A DNA stretch of 42,810 nt from an uncultured bacterium (GCA_903862465.1 CAIOYH010000140.1:1-42810); one strand, 5' to 3'; positions 1-8,853 are shown, counted from the first letter of the stretch. Notes: generated by a model from the sequence alone, not told the origin. Program-made: numbers and translations.

Positions 1-92
1 AATTGGTAGATTTTAGATACAGACTTCTGCTAAACGCTATTTTTTATTTTTCTTTTTTTCTTTTCTTTATTATTCCTTTTTTAATTTGAGTA

Positions 93-100
93 CAAATGTA
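93..100 (-). promoter_or_regulatory. Bacteroidota -7 promoter box reading left out of the window
   Basis: On the minus strand this reads TACATTTG, a full match to TANNTTTG, inside the near-palindrome GTACAAATGTAC. It would drive a minus-strand gene lying before base 1, which is not visible. No -33 element was checked by experiment. Confidence 0.4.
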
Positions 101-227
101 CTATTAATATTATCACTTCAACAAATTTTTCATTTTTAATTTTTCATTTTTCATTCCCATCTCCTGCCAATTTACTCTTATCATAAAAATCATATCAATC
201 AAACAAATCAACGGTTCAGACAATTTT

Positions 228-1193
228 CTACACCAACCCCTTCAACTCCACCACCGTCGTCGTCGTTTCCCCGGCTTTAATCACGATACTAATCACAACA
301 TCCTCGTAGGTAGCCCTTCTGATTATCACATTATATGCCCCTTCCTTCAAATCTACCAACAATTTTCCCTCATCATCTGTCGGCAACTTATAATCCGTAC
401 CCACTATCTCCACCTCAGCATCCTCTATCCAACTATCCACCAAACCAAAATCCTTCACCGTCAAATTCCATTCCCCTATCATAGCTGCCATCTGTTCAGC
501 TTTCCGTTGTGCTATAGCATCAGGAGAACTGCCATCATGACGAATCCTTTTCAGCAGTGTAGCTATTGTATATTCATTTGCCCTAACTTGACCCTTAAAA
601 ATCGCCTTACCTGCCTTACATATATTCATCGTAACAGCCCACATATCATCAAACTTCTGATGATTAGCAGCCACAGCATCTTCCTTATCGCTCTCCATTT
701 TATTCTGTTTCTCATTCAGCAGCCTCACCTGTTCCACCTTTGCCAACAGCCCATCCCACTTCTCCTGCGTCATCCCTTGGTCTGTCAAAGCATCCTCATT
801 CCCTGTAATATTAGCATTCAAAACCGTCATCGCAGGACCTATCCCCTCCATATTCTTCCGCGTAATACAATTCCGTACCTCTTTAATTCCCATATCTTTC
901 CAGCTAATATTCAATGCAGTTTCCGCATTGATAGCATAAATTTCAATATCATCCAAATCTGTTCTGATGCTAATAGCGGTCGTAATCAGCAAACCTGTCA
1001 AAGTCTTGCTTTGTGTCAAATAAAACGAAGTAGCCACGATACCTTCGCACACCACTATCTTTGCAATAGTATTTGTATAAAACGGATCTTCGTACTTTGT
1101 AAATCTTTCAATAAATTTGGGCTTATCAGGATTGAAACTATTTGCTACGAATCTTGATAAAGCTGTCTTGTCTTCTAATTTTGGTTGCATCAT
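228..1193 (-). CDS. Unrecognised protein with C-terminal beta-sandwich-like tail
   Basis: Hypothetical protein of about 321 residues. I do not recognise the family. The first two thirds look mainly helical, with a charged, probably coiled segment (around residues 155-180, rich in E, K, Q and N). The last 60 residues (EVEIVGTDYKLPTDDEGK, then alternating V/I/T) resemble a carboxypeptidase-regulatory-like or PEGA-type beta sandwich, as in surface-associated Bacteroidota proteins. There is no clear signal peptide or membrane segment. The frame is open from 1229, but a -7 box (TACATTTG) covers 1227-1234, so transcription should start near 1220; I therefore choose ATG 1193 (a second ATG follows directly at 1190). 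The gene stands alone. Confidence 0.75.
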   Translation of the reverse strand: MMQPKLEDKTALSRFVANSFNPDKPKFIERFTKYEDPFYTNTIAKIVVCEGIVATSFYLTQSKTLTGLLITTAISIRTDLDDIEIYAINAETALNISWKDMGIKEVRNCITRKNMEGIGPAMTVLNANITGNEDALTDQGMTQEKWDGLLAKVEQVRLLNEKQNKMESDKEDAVAANHQKFDDMWAVTMNICKAGKAIFKGQVRANEYTIATLLKRIRHDGSSPDAIAQRKAEQMAAMIGEWNLTVKDFGLVDSWIEDAEVEIVGTDYKLPTDDEGKLLVDLKEGAYNVIIRRATYEDVVISIVIKAGETTTTVVELKGLV

Positions 1194-1226
1194 ACTATAT
1201 AATTTTTGATTGTTAGTTTCAGGCAA

Positions 1227-1234
1227 CAAATGTA
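1227..1234 (-). promoter_or_regulatory. -7 promoter box for the 228-1193 gene
   Basis: Minus-strand TACATTTG matches TANNTTTG exactly and lies 34 bp before ATG 1193. Its position rules out the longer reading that begins at 1229. Confidence 0.5.
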
Positions 1235-1333
1235 ATAAAAATAAAATTCATATAATTAAAAAAAATCAAAAAAATCAATTTTCTTTTAAAAATAATTTTA
1301 GAATTATCTTAAAACACCTAATTGTCAATACTT

Positions 1334-1590
1334 TTATACTGTCGCCCCTAACGGGGCTTGATTCTCTTTATGTGCATTTTTCTACCATAATGTCACCTCT
1401 AACGAGGCTTAAGAAAGTGCCGTAGGCATGAAAGTATGGTAGAATAAACAATTAAGAGTAGAATAAAAGTGCCATAGGCATGAAAGTATGGTAGAATAAA
1501 CAATTAAGAGTAGAATAAAAGTGCCGTAGGCACGAAAGTATGGTAGTACAAACGATTAACAGTGAATTAAAAGTGCCGTAGGCACGACAT
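1334..1590. repeat. Hairpin repeat cluster with 52 bp period (array F)
   Basis: Two short hairpins come first (GCCCC-TAAC-GGGGC near 1348 and CCTC-TAAC-GAGG near 1397). Then a unit containing GTGCC-GTA-GGCAC starts at 1417, 1469, 1521 and 1573, an exact 52 bp step, with GTATGGTAGAATAAAC between copies. TTCTACCA near 1380 is the inverse of TGGTAGAA in the units, so the cluster as a whole has dyad character. Similar GTGCCGTAGGCAC and CCCCTAACGGGG hairpins are, from memory, frequent in Bacteroidota spacers. Each unit also contains GTAGGCATGAAA or GTAGGCACGAAA, related to the core of arrays A-C. Confidence 0.75.
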
Positions 1591-1638
1591 TATTAAAAAG
1601 CAAAATTTAACCGGACAACAATGATAAGTTATATATAG

Positions 1639-2007
1639 ATGAATAAGCACTCTATAGACATGAATTTGCTCTCTGTAGAGACGAATTTGCCCTCTGTAGA
1701 GATGAATGACCTTTTTGTAGAGATGAATTTGTACTTTGTAGAGATGAATGACCTTTTTGTAGAAATGAATTTGTCCTTTGTAGAGATGAACTTGCCCTCT
1801 GTAGAGATGAATGACCTTTTTGTAGAGATGAATAAGCTCTCTGTAGAGATGAATGACTATTTTGTAGAGATGAATGAGTTCTCTATAAACATTAATAAGC
1901 AATTTTTAGACATGAATGAGCTATTTTTAGACATTAATGAGCAATTTGTAGAGATGAATTTGTAATTTGTAAAGATGAATTTGTCCTTTTTAGCGTTCTA
2001 CAAATTC
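1639..2007. repeat. 21 bp tandem array A (about 17 units) with inverted end copy
   Basis: Units begin every 21 bp from 1639 to 1975 without a single insertion or deletion. Each has a nearly constant 12-base part, GTAGAGATGAAT, and a variable 9-base part (TTGCCCTCT, GACCTTTTT, AAGCTCTCT, GAGCTATTT and others). Later units drift (TTAGACATTAAT). At the right end GAATTTGT (1977-1984) pairs with ACAAATTC (2000-2007), and TCTACAAATT (1997-2006) is an inverted copy of part of a unit. Because 21 is a multiple of three, both strands stay open, giving heptad-like artefact readings; no ribosome site supports translation. Confidence 0.9.
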
Positions 2008-2274
2008 TCCAAATAGCCTATTGACCACTTTACAGCTAAAAACATGCTTTTTTATATAATTTATGCCCAATAATTAGTATTTGTTGCTTAGAACTTAATA
2101 CTTATAGCTTATAAAATGATGTTTAAATCTTAAATATTGATATTTTATGTCACAAATCATCTACTTAGGAATAAGGAAAGGAAACTCTTAGTGGTTCTTA
2201 GTGCTCTTCGTGTCTTAGTGGTTTCCTCTTGGATCTTGGTATTTGGTATTTGGAGCTTGGATTTTAATAATTTT
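2008..2274. other. Gene-free spacer with low-complexity dispersed repeat
   Basis: No gene is seen. Bases 2190-2235 carry CTTAGTGGTTCTTAGTGC and CTTCGTGTCTTAGTGG, the complement of the CCACTAAG-type repeat found again near 3937. They are followed by GGTATTTGGTATTTGGAGC, a short-period repeat. I see no terminator for the flanking minus-strand oxidoreductase gene. Confidence 0.5.
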
Positions 2275-3795
2275 TTACTTGATTTGAAACTTAATCTTAT
2301 TCTTTTTGCAGATGATTTGGGTTAGGTCTCTGCCTGTTTTGATGGCGACGGGTAATCCGCCACCGGGGATAGCCCAATGTCCTGTGAAGTAGAAGTTTTG
2401 GAGGTTGGGGAGGTGGTTGGCGATGGGGGATCGGGCGGTTAGGTTTCGGGCGGGGAGCCAACCTTGTACGGAGCCGAAACGGTTGGATGTGTATCGGTTA
2501 TAGGTGGCGGGGGTTACGATGTCGGTTTGCTGGATGTGGGGGCGGATGTTGCCGAGTTTGAGGTCGAGGGCGGCGATGATTTGCTGAGCGAAGGAGTTTT
2601 TGAGGTCGTCGTAGCGGGTTTTGTCGGTGGCGCGGAGTTGTATCCAAAAGTCGCCTTTGAGGGTGTAGAAGCTGACGGAAAGGACTGTTTTTCCGCTGGG
2701 AGCGAGGGTGTTGTCGTAGTTGTAGATGTGTACTTCGAGGCGTTGGTAGTGGGTTCCGTCGGGGGATATTAGTTGGATGGGCAAGGGGAATCGGAAAAAG
2801 TGGGGATGGGAGGGGAAGGTTCGGTTGACGCCGAGAGCGACCATGAAAATGGAGTAATAGACGCTGAGTTTTTGTTGGTTATTGAGCTGATTGATAAGTG
2901 GATTGGTGTATTTTCCGTCTAAGGCGCGGAAGATGGTTTGGTGCCAATCGGCGGCTGAGATAGTGATTTGGGATGGATGGAGGGAGCCGTCGGAGAGCAT
3001 GATGCCGGTGGCGGAGTTGTTGAGGGTTGTTATTTTTTGGACGGTTTTGTTGTAGTGGATTTGTCCGCCGAGTTGGAGGTATTTTTGGACGATTTTTTGG
3101 GTGAAAAGGAAGGAGCCGCCGAGGGGGTATCCGGCGCCGTTTTGGTCGTAGGAAGCGAGGGGGATGGTGAGGATGAGGAGGTTGATTTCGTCGCCATCGT
3201 AGAGGAGTTGGAAGGCTTCGCGGAGGAAGGGGTTGCGGAAACGTTGGGCGAAGGTGAAGTTGGTTTGCTTTTTCCATTTGTTGATGAACATGAGCAAAGG
3301 GAGATGTTTGATCATGGCGATTTTTTCGCGTAGGGAGAGGAGTTCGGGGACTTTGTCGACAATGGGGGGGACTTCGAAGCGTTGGATTTTGCGCATGGAG
3401 TTGATAAAGAGGCGGATGGTTTTGGTGTCTTCGGGAGCAAGTTCCAAGAGGTAGGTTTCGAGTTTTTGGAGGTTGGTGTAGAGGTGAAAGATTTTGCTAC
3501 CGTGAATGTCGGCGTTGTCTTTTAGCTCGATTTCGGCACGAGTTTGATGGTTGACAAACTGAATGGAGGACATGTCGATGAGTTCGGACCATAAACGATA
3601 GAAAGGATTGGAGGGATGGGAGCCAAGAAGCCAATGGATGCAGCCATCGAAGGTGTAGTCGCCACGTTTCCAACTCGTGCATAAGCCACCGGCGGTTGGA
3701 TTCTGCTCAAATATTTGGGTTTGGAAGCCATTCATTTGCAAATAACATCCAAGGGTTAAGCCTGAGATGCCTGCACCGATTATGTTTACTGTCAT
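2275..3795 (-). CDS. FAD-dependent phytoene-desaturase/RetSat-like oxidoreductase
   Basis: About 506 residues. The N-terminus VNIIGAGISGLTLGCYLQ is a Rossmann dinucleotide-binding GxGxxG motif, followed by an acidic strand end (IFEQ) and GGLCTSW, as in the amine-oxidase/CrtI/carotenoid isomerase/retinol saturase superfamily. The C-terminus NFYFTGHWAIPGGGLPVAIKTGRDL is the family's second FAD-binding motif. The substrate cannot be inferred: no phytoene synthase, cyclase or other carotenoid gene is in the window. The frame is open to 3822, but ATG 3795 puts the GxGxxG at the usual residues 7-12 and is preferred. The coding strand is strongly C-rich compared with neighbours such as Mrp, which could reflect transfer or local mutational bias. 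Confidence 0.85.
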   Translation of the reverse strand: MTVNIIGAGISGLTLGCYLQMNGFQTQIFEQNPTAGGLCTSWKRGDYTFDGCIHWLLGSHPSNPFYRLWSELIDMSSIQFVNHQTRAEIELKDNADIHGSKIFHLYTNLQKLETYLLELAPEDTKTIRLFINSMRKIQRFEVPPIVDKVPELLSLREKIAMIKHLPLLMFINKWKKQTNFTFAQRFRNPFLREAFQLLYDGDEINLLILTIPLASYDQNGAGYPLGGSFLFTQKIVQKYLQLGGQIHYNKTVQKITTLNNSATGIMLSDGSLHPSQITISAADWHQTIFRALDGKYTNPLINQLNNQQKLSVYYSIFMVALGVNRTFPSHPHFFRFPLPIQLISPDGTHYQRLEVHIYNYDNTLAPSGKTVLSVSFYTLKGDFWIQLRATDKTRYDDLKNSFAQQIIAALDLKLGNIRPHIQQTDIVTPATYNRYTSNRFGSVQGWLPARNLTARSPIANHLPNLQNFYFTGHWAIPGGGLPVAIKTGRDLTQIICKKNKIKFQIK

Positions 3796-3936
3796 ACCTA
3801 TTATTATTTTTAGAAGATGCAAAGTTCGTATTTTTTTTGGAGGTAAAGATAAAAAATTAATGGGGATTTGTGTTGGTATTGATATTTTGCGTAAATTTGA
3901 TGTCCGAAATATGGTTGTATTTCAGGAGAAAAATTA

Positions 3937-3976
3937 ACCACTAAGGCACGAAGACACTAAGTTACACGAAGGTTGG
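3937..3976. repeat. Dispersed CCACTAAG/ACGAAG spacer repeat
   Basis: CCACTAAGGCACGAAGACAC continues as TAAGTTACACGAAGG, alternating ACTAAG and ACGAAG every 7-9 bases. An inverted copy lies near 2190-2220 and a remnant near 17300-17345. I recall similar sequence in spacers of many Bacteroidota genomes. Confidence 0.6.
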
Positions 3977-4055
3977 AGTGGCTTAGGATGATGTGGTTAG
4001 GCTTTTTAAAATATAGGAAATTATTATAATACGATTTGGGTTTAAGGATAAAAAA

Positions 4056-7000
4056 ATGAGTATGGAGGCTAAGAAATTTATTGTTTATAAGGCGTCGGCG
4101 GGATCGGGCAAGACCTATACGTTGGTTCAGGAATATTTGAAGATAGTGTTGGCGAATCCTGATAAATATAGGCGGGTGTTGGCGGTTACGTTTACGAATA
4201 AGGCGGCGTTTGAGATGAAGAATCGTATAGTGAAATATCTGTTGCAACTGTCGGAGATCACGAATTCGGAGGATAAAGAGGTTGTTGAGAAGATAAAGCT
4301 TGGTTATCGAGATTTGATAGAGACGTTGATGGGGGCGACGGGCTTGAAAGTGGAGGCGCTTTCGGCAAGGGCTGATTTGGTGTTGAAGAAAATCTTGCAT
4401 AACTATTCTGATTTTGCGATATGTACGATAGATAGTTTTGTACAGCGTATCATCCGCACATTCGCCTTCGACATGAAGATACCGCAGAATTTTGAAGTGG
4501 AGTTGGATTATAAAAATGTGTTGTCGCAGGCGGTTGATGTGTTGTTGAGTTATGCGACGCAGGATGATAGTTTGACGGATTTGATGGTTGAATTTATCAA
4601 ACAAAAGATTTCGGAAGGGAAAAATTGGGATATTGAACAGGATTTGAAGACGTTTGCGGAGGAGCTGATGAAGGAGGATACGCAGAAGTTTTTGCCGTTG
4701 ATGGCGCATTTTACATTTGGGGATTTTAAGGCGATTATTTCGAAGGGTTTTGGGAGAAGACGCGTGATTGCTGATGAGGCGGAAGGTATGGCGAAGAAAG
4801 TGGTTGGGGAGATTGGCAGGTTGGGGATAGATATTGCGTCGTTTTATTATGGCACGAAGGGGATTCCGAGCTTTTTTGAGAAGGTGGTGAACAACGGATT
4901 GGGGAAGGCGTCGTTAGGTTCGACGTATTATGGAAAAACGGTGGATGAAGGGAATTGGTATTCAAAGACTGCCTCCCCCACAGATAAACAGGGCATTGAC
5001 TCGTTGAAAAACCTTATCAGTGAGGGGTATCATAGGATTTTGGCGTTGCAGGTTCAGTATAAAAATATTACGGTTATCACGAGAAGTTTGTATCCTTTGT
5101 CGTTGTTGAATGTGATTAAGGCGGAAGTTGAAGCGGTTAAATCGAGCGGGAATTTGATTTTTATTTCGGATTTTTATCAGAAGATACACGAGCAATTGTT
5201 GAATGAGCCCGTACCGTTTATTTATCAGCGGACGGGGGAGAAATATGAGCATTTTTTTATAGATGAGTTTCAGGATACGTCGGTGTTGCAGTTTCAGAAT
5301 ATGTTGCCGCTGATAGAGAATTCGTTGGCGACAGCCAACACGAATTTGGTGGTAGGCGATGGGAAACAGGCGATTTATCGTTGGCGGAATGGGGAGGTGA
5401 TGCAGTTTGCATCGCTGCCGAAGATATTTAATAAGCCTGATTTGATGCATTATGATGATATTGAAGATGCCTTGGAACGAAATTATTGCGATTATACGGA
5501 CACGGCGGATGGAGGGATGAATGTTAACTTTCGGTCGCAGGCAGCGATAGTGAACTTTAATAATAAAATCTTTAATTATTTGAGTGATTTGTTGAGCGAT
5601 GAGCATAAGAGTATCTATCATCAGATTGAGCAGAATGTGAAAAAGGGGAATGATGGGGGTTATGTGCAGGTGAGGTTTTTTGAGAAGGATGATTATGCGG
5701 AGAATCAGTTGAATTGTGTTTTGGAGATTGTTCAGGGTTTGGTAAGGAAGGGGATTGCGTTGAAAAGTATCGCGGTTATTTGTCGTAAGAATTCGGAAAC
5801 GGTTCAGGTTGCGACACATCTTTTGAAAAATGAGATAGATGTGGTTTCGTCGGAATCGTTGTTGCTGAGTGCTTCGATGAAGATTAATTTGGTGGTTGCG
5901 TTGTTGCGGTTTTTGAACAACCCAAGTGATAATTTGTCGGCGGCGTTTGTGTTGTTTTATGTGAATCAAAATCATAATCCTGAAGAGACTACGAATAAGG
6001 TTTTTGATGATTATAAAGAACTTCAACAGAAACAGAGCGGTTTTGGAGCAATGGCGGCGATGTTGAAAGGGTTTGGTGTTGATATTAATTTTGAAGGTCT
6101 TGCTAGCTTGTCGTTGTTTGATTTGAATGAGGAAATTGTGAGGCTTTTTGGGTTGTTGCGGGAGGCAGACCCGTTTGTGGTGTTTTATTTGGATGCAGTG
6201 AATCAATTTATGCAGAAGAATACGGCGACTATATACGACTTTTTGGCATGGTGGGATGAATTTGGGATGAAGAAGTCTATTGTGATTCCTGAAGAGTTGA
6301 ACGCGGTAAAGATAATGACCATACATAAGGCTAAAGGGCAGGAATTTCCTGTGGTTATTTATCCTTTTGCGGATATAAATCCGTCCGTTAAAAATGCTTC
6401 GGCGTGGGTGATGAATACAGATGAAAATATACCTGAATTGCCTGCATTTCGATTGCAGATTGGGAAGGATAATCTTGCGGGGACTTCCTACGAGAACTAT
6501 TATACGCAAGAAAAATCGAAGGTGGTGTTGGATATGTTGAACGTTTGCTATGTGGCGTTTACGCGGGCGGAGGAACAGTTATATATTTTGACGCAATATT
6601 ATCCCGATAGTTCGACGAGTTCGGCTTTTGGGACGAATTTGAAAGCTTATCTGAAGAAAGAACAACTGTGGGATGAGGAAAAAATGCAATATGATTTTGG
6701 GGATCCTGACGATTTCAAGGCGGAGGCGGATGAGACATCTGCGGTAGCGAGTAATAAGTTTCATGAGGCGTTGATTTCGTCGGATTGGACGAAGAAGTTG
6801 GTGATACGGTATAATTCGCCCTTGGCAATGGATTATGATATTCAAGACAAACGCTTGGCTTGGGGCAATTTGGTGCATGAGATACTTTCGGAGATGCACG
6901 ACACGAATGATATGGAGAAAGTGATAGCCGCCACGGCTGTGAAGTTTTTATTGGATGCGGAGGATGTAGCGAAAATCCAAGAATTGATAAGCAAGGTGAT

Positions 7001-7277
7001 GGCAAAACCTGAAATAGCAGCGTTTTTTGTGCCGGGTTTGAAGGTGGTTACGGAAGCAGAAATCTTGACGCCCGAAAACACGGTCTATCGTCCCGATAGA
7101 ATTATCTTCGAAGCGGAGAAAAACATTGTGATAGATTTCAAAACAGGCTCCGAAGAAGATAAACATAAGGAGCAGGTGAAGAATTATGCGTCATTACTGA
7201 CGTCCATCAATAATAAACAAACAGAAAAGTTTTTGCTTTATCTGAATGAGGAGATTAAATTAGTGAAGAGTGAATAG
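4056..7277 (+). CDS. AddA/RecB-like UvrD-family helicase-nuclease
   Basis: 1073 residues; predicted ATP-dependent 3'-5' DNA helicase with a C-terminal nuclease, the AddA type of double-strand-break end-processing enzyme. Visible motifs in order: Walker A ASAGSGKTYTL (13-23), motif Ia LAVTFTNKAAFEMK (near 44-57), Walker B FFIDEFQDTS (near 402), motif III GDGKQAIYRWRNGE (near 434), motif V TIHKAKGQEFPVV (near 755), motif VI CYVAFTRAEEQLY (near 830), and a PD-(D/E)XK nuclease core RPDRIIF...IDFKTG (near 1011-1032) followed by KNYASLL. Length fits AddA. ATG 4056 is close to Walker A, so little can be missing. The usual partner AddB is not adjacent: the upstream gene is an oppositely oriented oxidoreductase and downstream lies convergent ribE. 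Confidence 0.92.
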   Translation: MSMEAKKFIVYKASAGSGKTYTLVQEYLKIVLANPDKYRRVLAVTFTNKAAFEMKNRIVKYLLQLSEITNSEDKEVVEKIKLGYRDLIETLMGATGLKVEALSARADLVLKKILHNYSDFAICTIDSFVQRIIRTFAFDMKIPQNFEVELDYKNVLSQAVDVLLSYATQDDSLTDLMVEFIKQKISEGKNWDIEQDLKTFAEELMKEDTQKFLPLMAHFTFGDFKAIISKGFGRRRVIADEAEGMAKKVVGEIGRLGIDIASFYYGTKGIPSFFEKVVNNGLGKASLGSTYYGKTVDEGNWYSKTASPTDKQGIDSLKNLISEGYHRILALQVQYKNITVITRSLYPLSLLNVIKAEVEAVKSSGNLIFISDFYQKIHEQLLNEPVPFIYQRTGEKYEHFFIDEFQDTSVLQFQNMLPLIENSLATANTNLVVGDGKQAIYRWRNGEVMQFASLPKIFNKPDLMHYDDIEDALERNYCDYTDTADGGMNVNFRSQAAIVNFNNKIFNYLSDLLSDEHKSIYHQIEQNVKKGNDGGYVQVRFFEKDDYAENQLNCVLEIVQGLVRKGIALKSIAVICRKNSETVQVATHLLKNEIDVVSSESLLLSASMKINLVVALLRFLNNPSDNLSAAFVLFYVNQNHNPEETTNKVFDDYKELQQKQSGFGAMAAMLKGFGVDINFEGLASLSLFDLNEEIVRLFGLLREADPFVVFYLDAVNQFMQKNTATIYDFLAWWDEFGMKKSIVIPEELNAVKIMTIHKAKGQEFPVVIYPFADINPSVKNASAWVMNTDENIPELPAFRLQIGKDNLAGTSYENYYTQEKSKVVLDMLNVCYVAFTRAEEQLYILTQYYPDSSTSSAFGTNLKAYLKKEQLWDEEKMQYDFGDPDDFKAEADETSAVASNKFHEALISSDWTKKLVIRYNSPLAMDYDIQDKRLAWGNLVHEILSEMHDTNDMEKVIAATAVKFLLDAEDVAKIQELISKVMAKPEIAAFFVPGLKVVTEAEILTPENTVYRPDRIIFEAEKNIVIDFKTGSEEDKHKEQVKNYASLLTSINNKQTEKFLLYLNEEIKLVKSE

Positions 7278-7379
7278 ATAATAGTGAATAGTTAATAGTG
7301 AAAAGTGATATAAATAAAAAATGAGGTAGAATTACCTTATACTATCTACCCTATACTCTTTACCATCTAAAAAATACCC
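7278..7379. other. Convergent spacer with short-period repeats
   Basis: Between the converging helicase and ribE genes. The left half repeats ATAGTGAATAGTTAATAGTG with a period of about 7-8 bases. The right half holds the weak hairpin AGGTA-GAAT-TACCT and CTATCTACCCTATACTC. It may serve as a bidirectional terminator, but no strong stem plus T-run is present. Confidence 0.4.
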
Positions 7380-7988
7380 TTACTTTTTCTCGTCCAAATA
7401 AAGTTTCAGCAGCTTTGCCACATATTTTCCAAAGACATCAAATTCGATGTTGATGACGGAGCCTTTTTTGAAGTTGTGGAAGTTCGTAACCTGATAAGTG
7501 AACGGAATAATGGCAACAGAAAACTCTCCGGGCAAGGAATCCACCACCGTGAGGCTGACGCCATTCACTGAGATAGAGCCTTTTTCAACCGTGATGTTTT
7601 GTTTGCCGGGGTCGTATTCGAAAAAAAACTTCCAACTGCCGTCCATCTCTTCCACTTTGGTGCAGATGGCGATTTGGTCAACATGACCTTGAACGATGTG
7701 TCCGTCGAAGCGGGCTTCCATCTTCATGCTGCGTTCCAAATTGACTTCATAGCCCACAAACCATGAGCCGAGATTGGTTTTGTCGAGGGTTTCTTGGATG
7801 GCGGTAACCACATATTGATGTTTTTCGTGGTCAACTTTCACCACAGTGAGGCACACGCCGTCATGACACATGCTTTGGTCAATCGAAAGTTCCTCAGCCA
7901 CCGGAGTTTCGATGGTGATGTTGATATTGGTGCGGTCGCGGTCGATGGCAACGACTTTGCCGGTGGTTTCTACAATGCCTGTAAACAT
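7380..7988 (-). CDS. ribE: Riboflavin synthase
   Basis: 202 residues, the usual length. It catalyses the dismutation of two 6,7-dimethyl-8-ribityllumazine molecules to riboflavin and 5-amino-6-ribitylaminouracil in the cytosol, the last step of riboflavin synthesis. It shows the diagnostic MFTGIVE start and two homologous lumazine-binding barrels: the first contains HDGVCLTVV, the second begins at FDGHIVQGHVDQ and contains VNGVSLTVVD. Other rib genes are not nearby, so it is a stand-alone gene. A -7 box lies at 8038-8045. I see no FMN-riboswitch structure in the roughly 50-base leader. Confidence 0.97.
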   Translation of the reverse strand: MFTGIVETTGKVVAIDRDRTNINITIETPVAEELSIDQSMCHDGVCLTVVKVDHEKHQYVVTAIQETLDKTNLGSWFVGYEVNLERSMKMEARFDGHIVQGHVDQIAICTKVEEMDGSWKFFFEYDPGKQNITVEKGSISVNGVSLTVVDSLPGEFSVAIIPFTYQVTNFHNFKKGSVINIEFDVFGKYVAKLLKLYLDEKK

Positions 7989-8037
7989 AATTTTTATTTT
8001 TGATTTGAGATTTTAGATTTGAGATTTTTTTTGAGGG

Positions 8038-8045
8038 CAAAATTA
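8038..8045 (-). promoter_or_regulatory. -7 promoter box for ribE
   Basis: Minus-strand TAATTTTG, an exact TANNTTTG match, 50 bp before the ribE start. A TTTG (minus strand, 8062-8065) lies 16 bp further upstream and could be the -33 element. The leader between is made of GATTTTAGATTTGAGATTTT-like repeats. Confidence 0.5.
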
Positions 8046-8312
8046 GTAAAAAGGATTGAAACAAATGAGGATTTGAAAATAAATTTTTTATTCTATCCTA
8101 AAGTATTCCCAAATAAAAATCTTCTAAGATTTGTAATATCTTTTAGAGATACCCTTAGCAATTGAGTCAAAAATATTTAATATGCTTTATTCGAAGCGTT
8201 AGTAGCTTAACAGAGAATGTTTCTTACTACTAAAGCTTAGTTTGCTTCAGTAATATGAATGTTTGATAAGATAAAAAGAATCGCCGCAAAAGCAAAAGTA
8301 ATCTAAGCAGAG
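8046..8312. other. Gene-free AT-rich spacer before array B
   Basis: Divergent spacer between ribE and the 8854 gene. Apart from the possible -33 element of ribE I see no gene, terminator or long repeat before array B begins. Confidence 0.4.
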
Positions 8313-8625
8313 ATGAAAGGAATGTCCGCAGAGGTAAAAGGAGCGTCCACAGAGGTGAAAGGAGCCTCCGCAAACGTGAAAGAAGCGTCCGCAAAGGTGA
8401 AAGGGATGTCCGCAGAAGTGAAAGGAGCGTCCGCAGAGGTGAAAGGAGCGTCCGCAGAAGTGAAAGGAGCGTCCGCAGAAGTGAAAGGAGCGTCCGCAGA
8501 AGTGAAAGGAGTGTCCGCAAAGGTGAAAGGAGCGTCCGCAGAGGTGAAAGAAGCGTCCGCAGAGGTGAAAGGAGCGTCCGCAGAGGTGAAAGGAGTCGTA
8601 TTGTCATGCCTAACACTCCTTTCAC
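8313..8625. repeat. 21 bp tandem array B (about 14 units) with inverted end copy
   Basis: GTGAAAG recurs at 8355, 8376, 8397 and every 21 bp to 8586 (variants at 8313 and 8334), with no indels. Most of each unit is GTGAAAGGAGCGTCCGCAGA; the core GCAGAGGTGAAA spans unit borders. The unit also has a small dyad, GGA-GCG-TCC. The last unit's GTGAAAGGAGT (8586-8596) is perfectly complementary to ACTCCTTTCAC (8615-8625), an 11 bp stem with an 18-base loop that closes the array. Both strands are open because of the period, but no start signal supports a gene. Confidence 0.92.
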
Positions 8626-8682
8626 TCCAAAATAGGACATTTTGTCAGTAGCGAAAAATCTTTTGACTATAGAATAAAGGGC

Positions 8683-8715
8683 GATGAAGCTTGCCTAGAA
8701 AAGCCTCACTTCATC
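8683..8715. repeat. Short inverted repeat
   Basis: GATGAAG (8683-8689) and CTTCATC (8709-8715) form a 7 bp stem around 19 bases. No T-run follows, so it is not an obvious terminator. It lies between array B and the next promoter. Confidence 0.4.
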
Positions 8716-8784
8716 AAAAATTAGGCAGACCTAACCTAAGGAAAATATTTCTTTAGCGAAACATCCGTCGAACATATTTTTTTG

Positions 8785-8792
8785 TACTTTTG
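8785..8792 (+). promoter_or_regulatory. -7 promoter box for the 8854 gene
   Basis: TACTTTTG matches TANNTTTG exactly, followed by CAATA. It lies 61 bp before ATG 8854. Confidence 0.5.
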
Positions 8793-8853
8793 CAATACAA
8801 ATAAAAGCAAACAGGATAAACAACAATAGAAACACTTTTAGTAAGGGGAAATT

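Noticed and set aside
1567-1965. Open frames of about 110 codons on both strands over array A, giving heptad-like proteins
   Set aside because: They follow from a period divisible by three. No ribosome site or promoter, and both strands are open equally.
1639-1995. CRISPR array
   Set aside because: Constant 12 and variable 9 bases are far too short, the variable blocks are reused, and no cas gene is present. The same applies to arrays B-E.
4735-7166. Long minus-strand frames opposite the helicase gene
   Set aside because: Shadow frames rich in R, I, H and L, caused by codon bias of the real gene; no family resemblance.
7989-8312. FMN riboswitch upstream of ribE
   Set aside because: The leader is about 50 bases of simple AT repeats, too short and without the expected paired elements.
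8230-8651. Open frames of 112 and 136 codons over array B
   Set aside because: Same reason: 21 bp periodicity keeps several frames open. The predicted proteins are pure repeat with no start signal.
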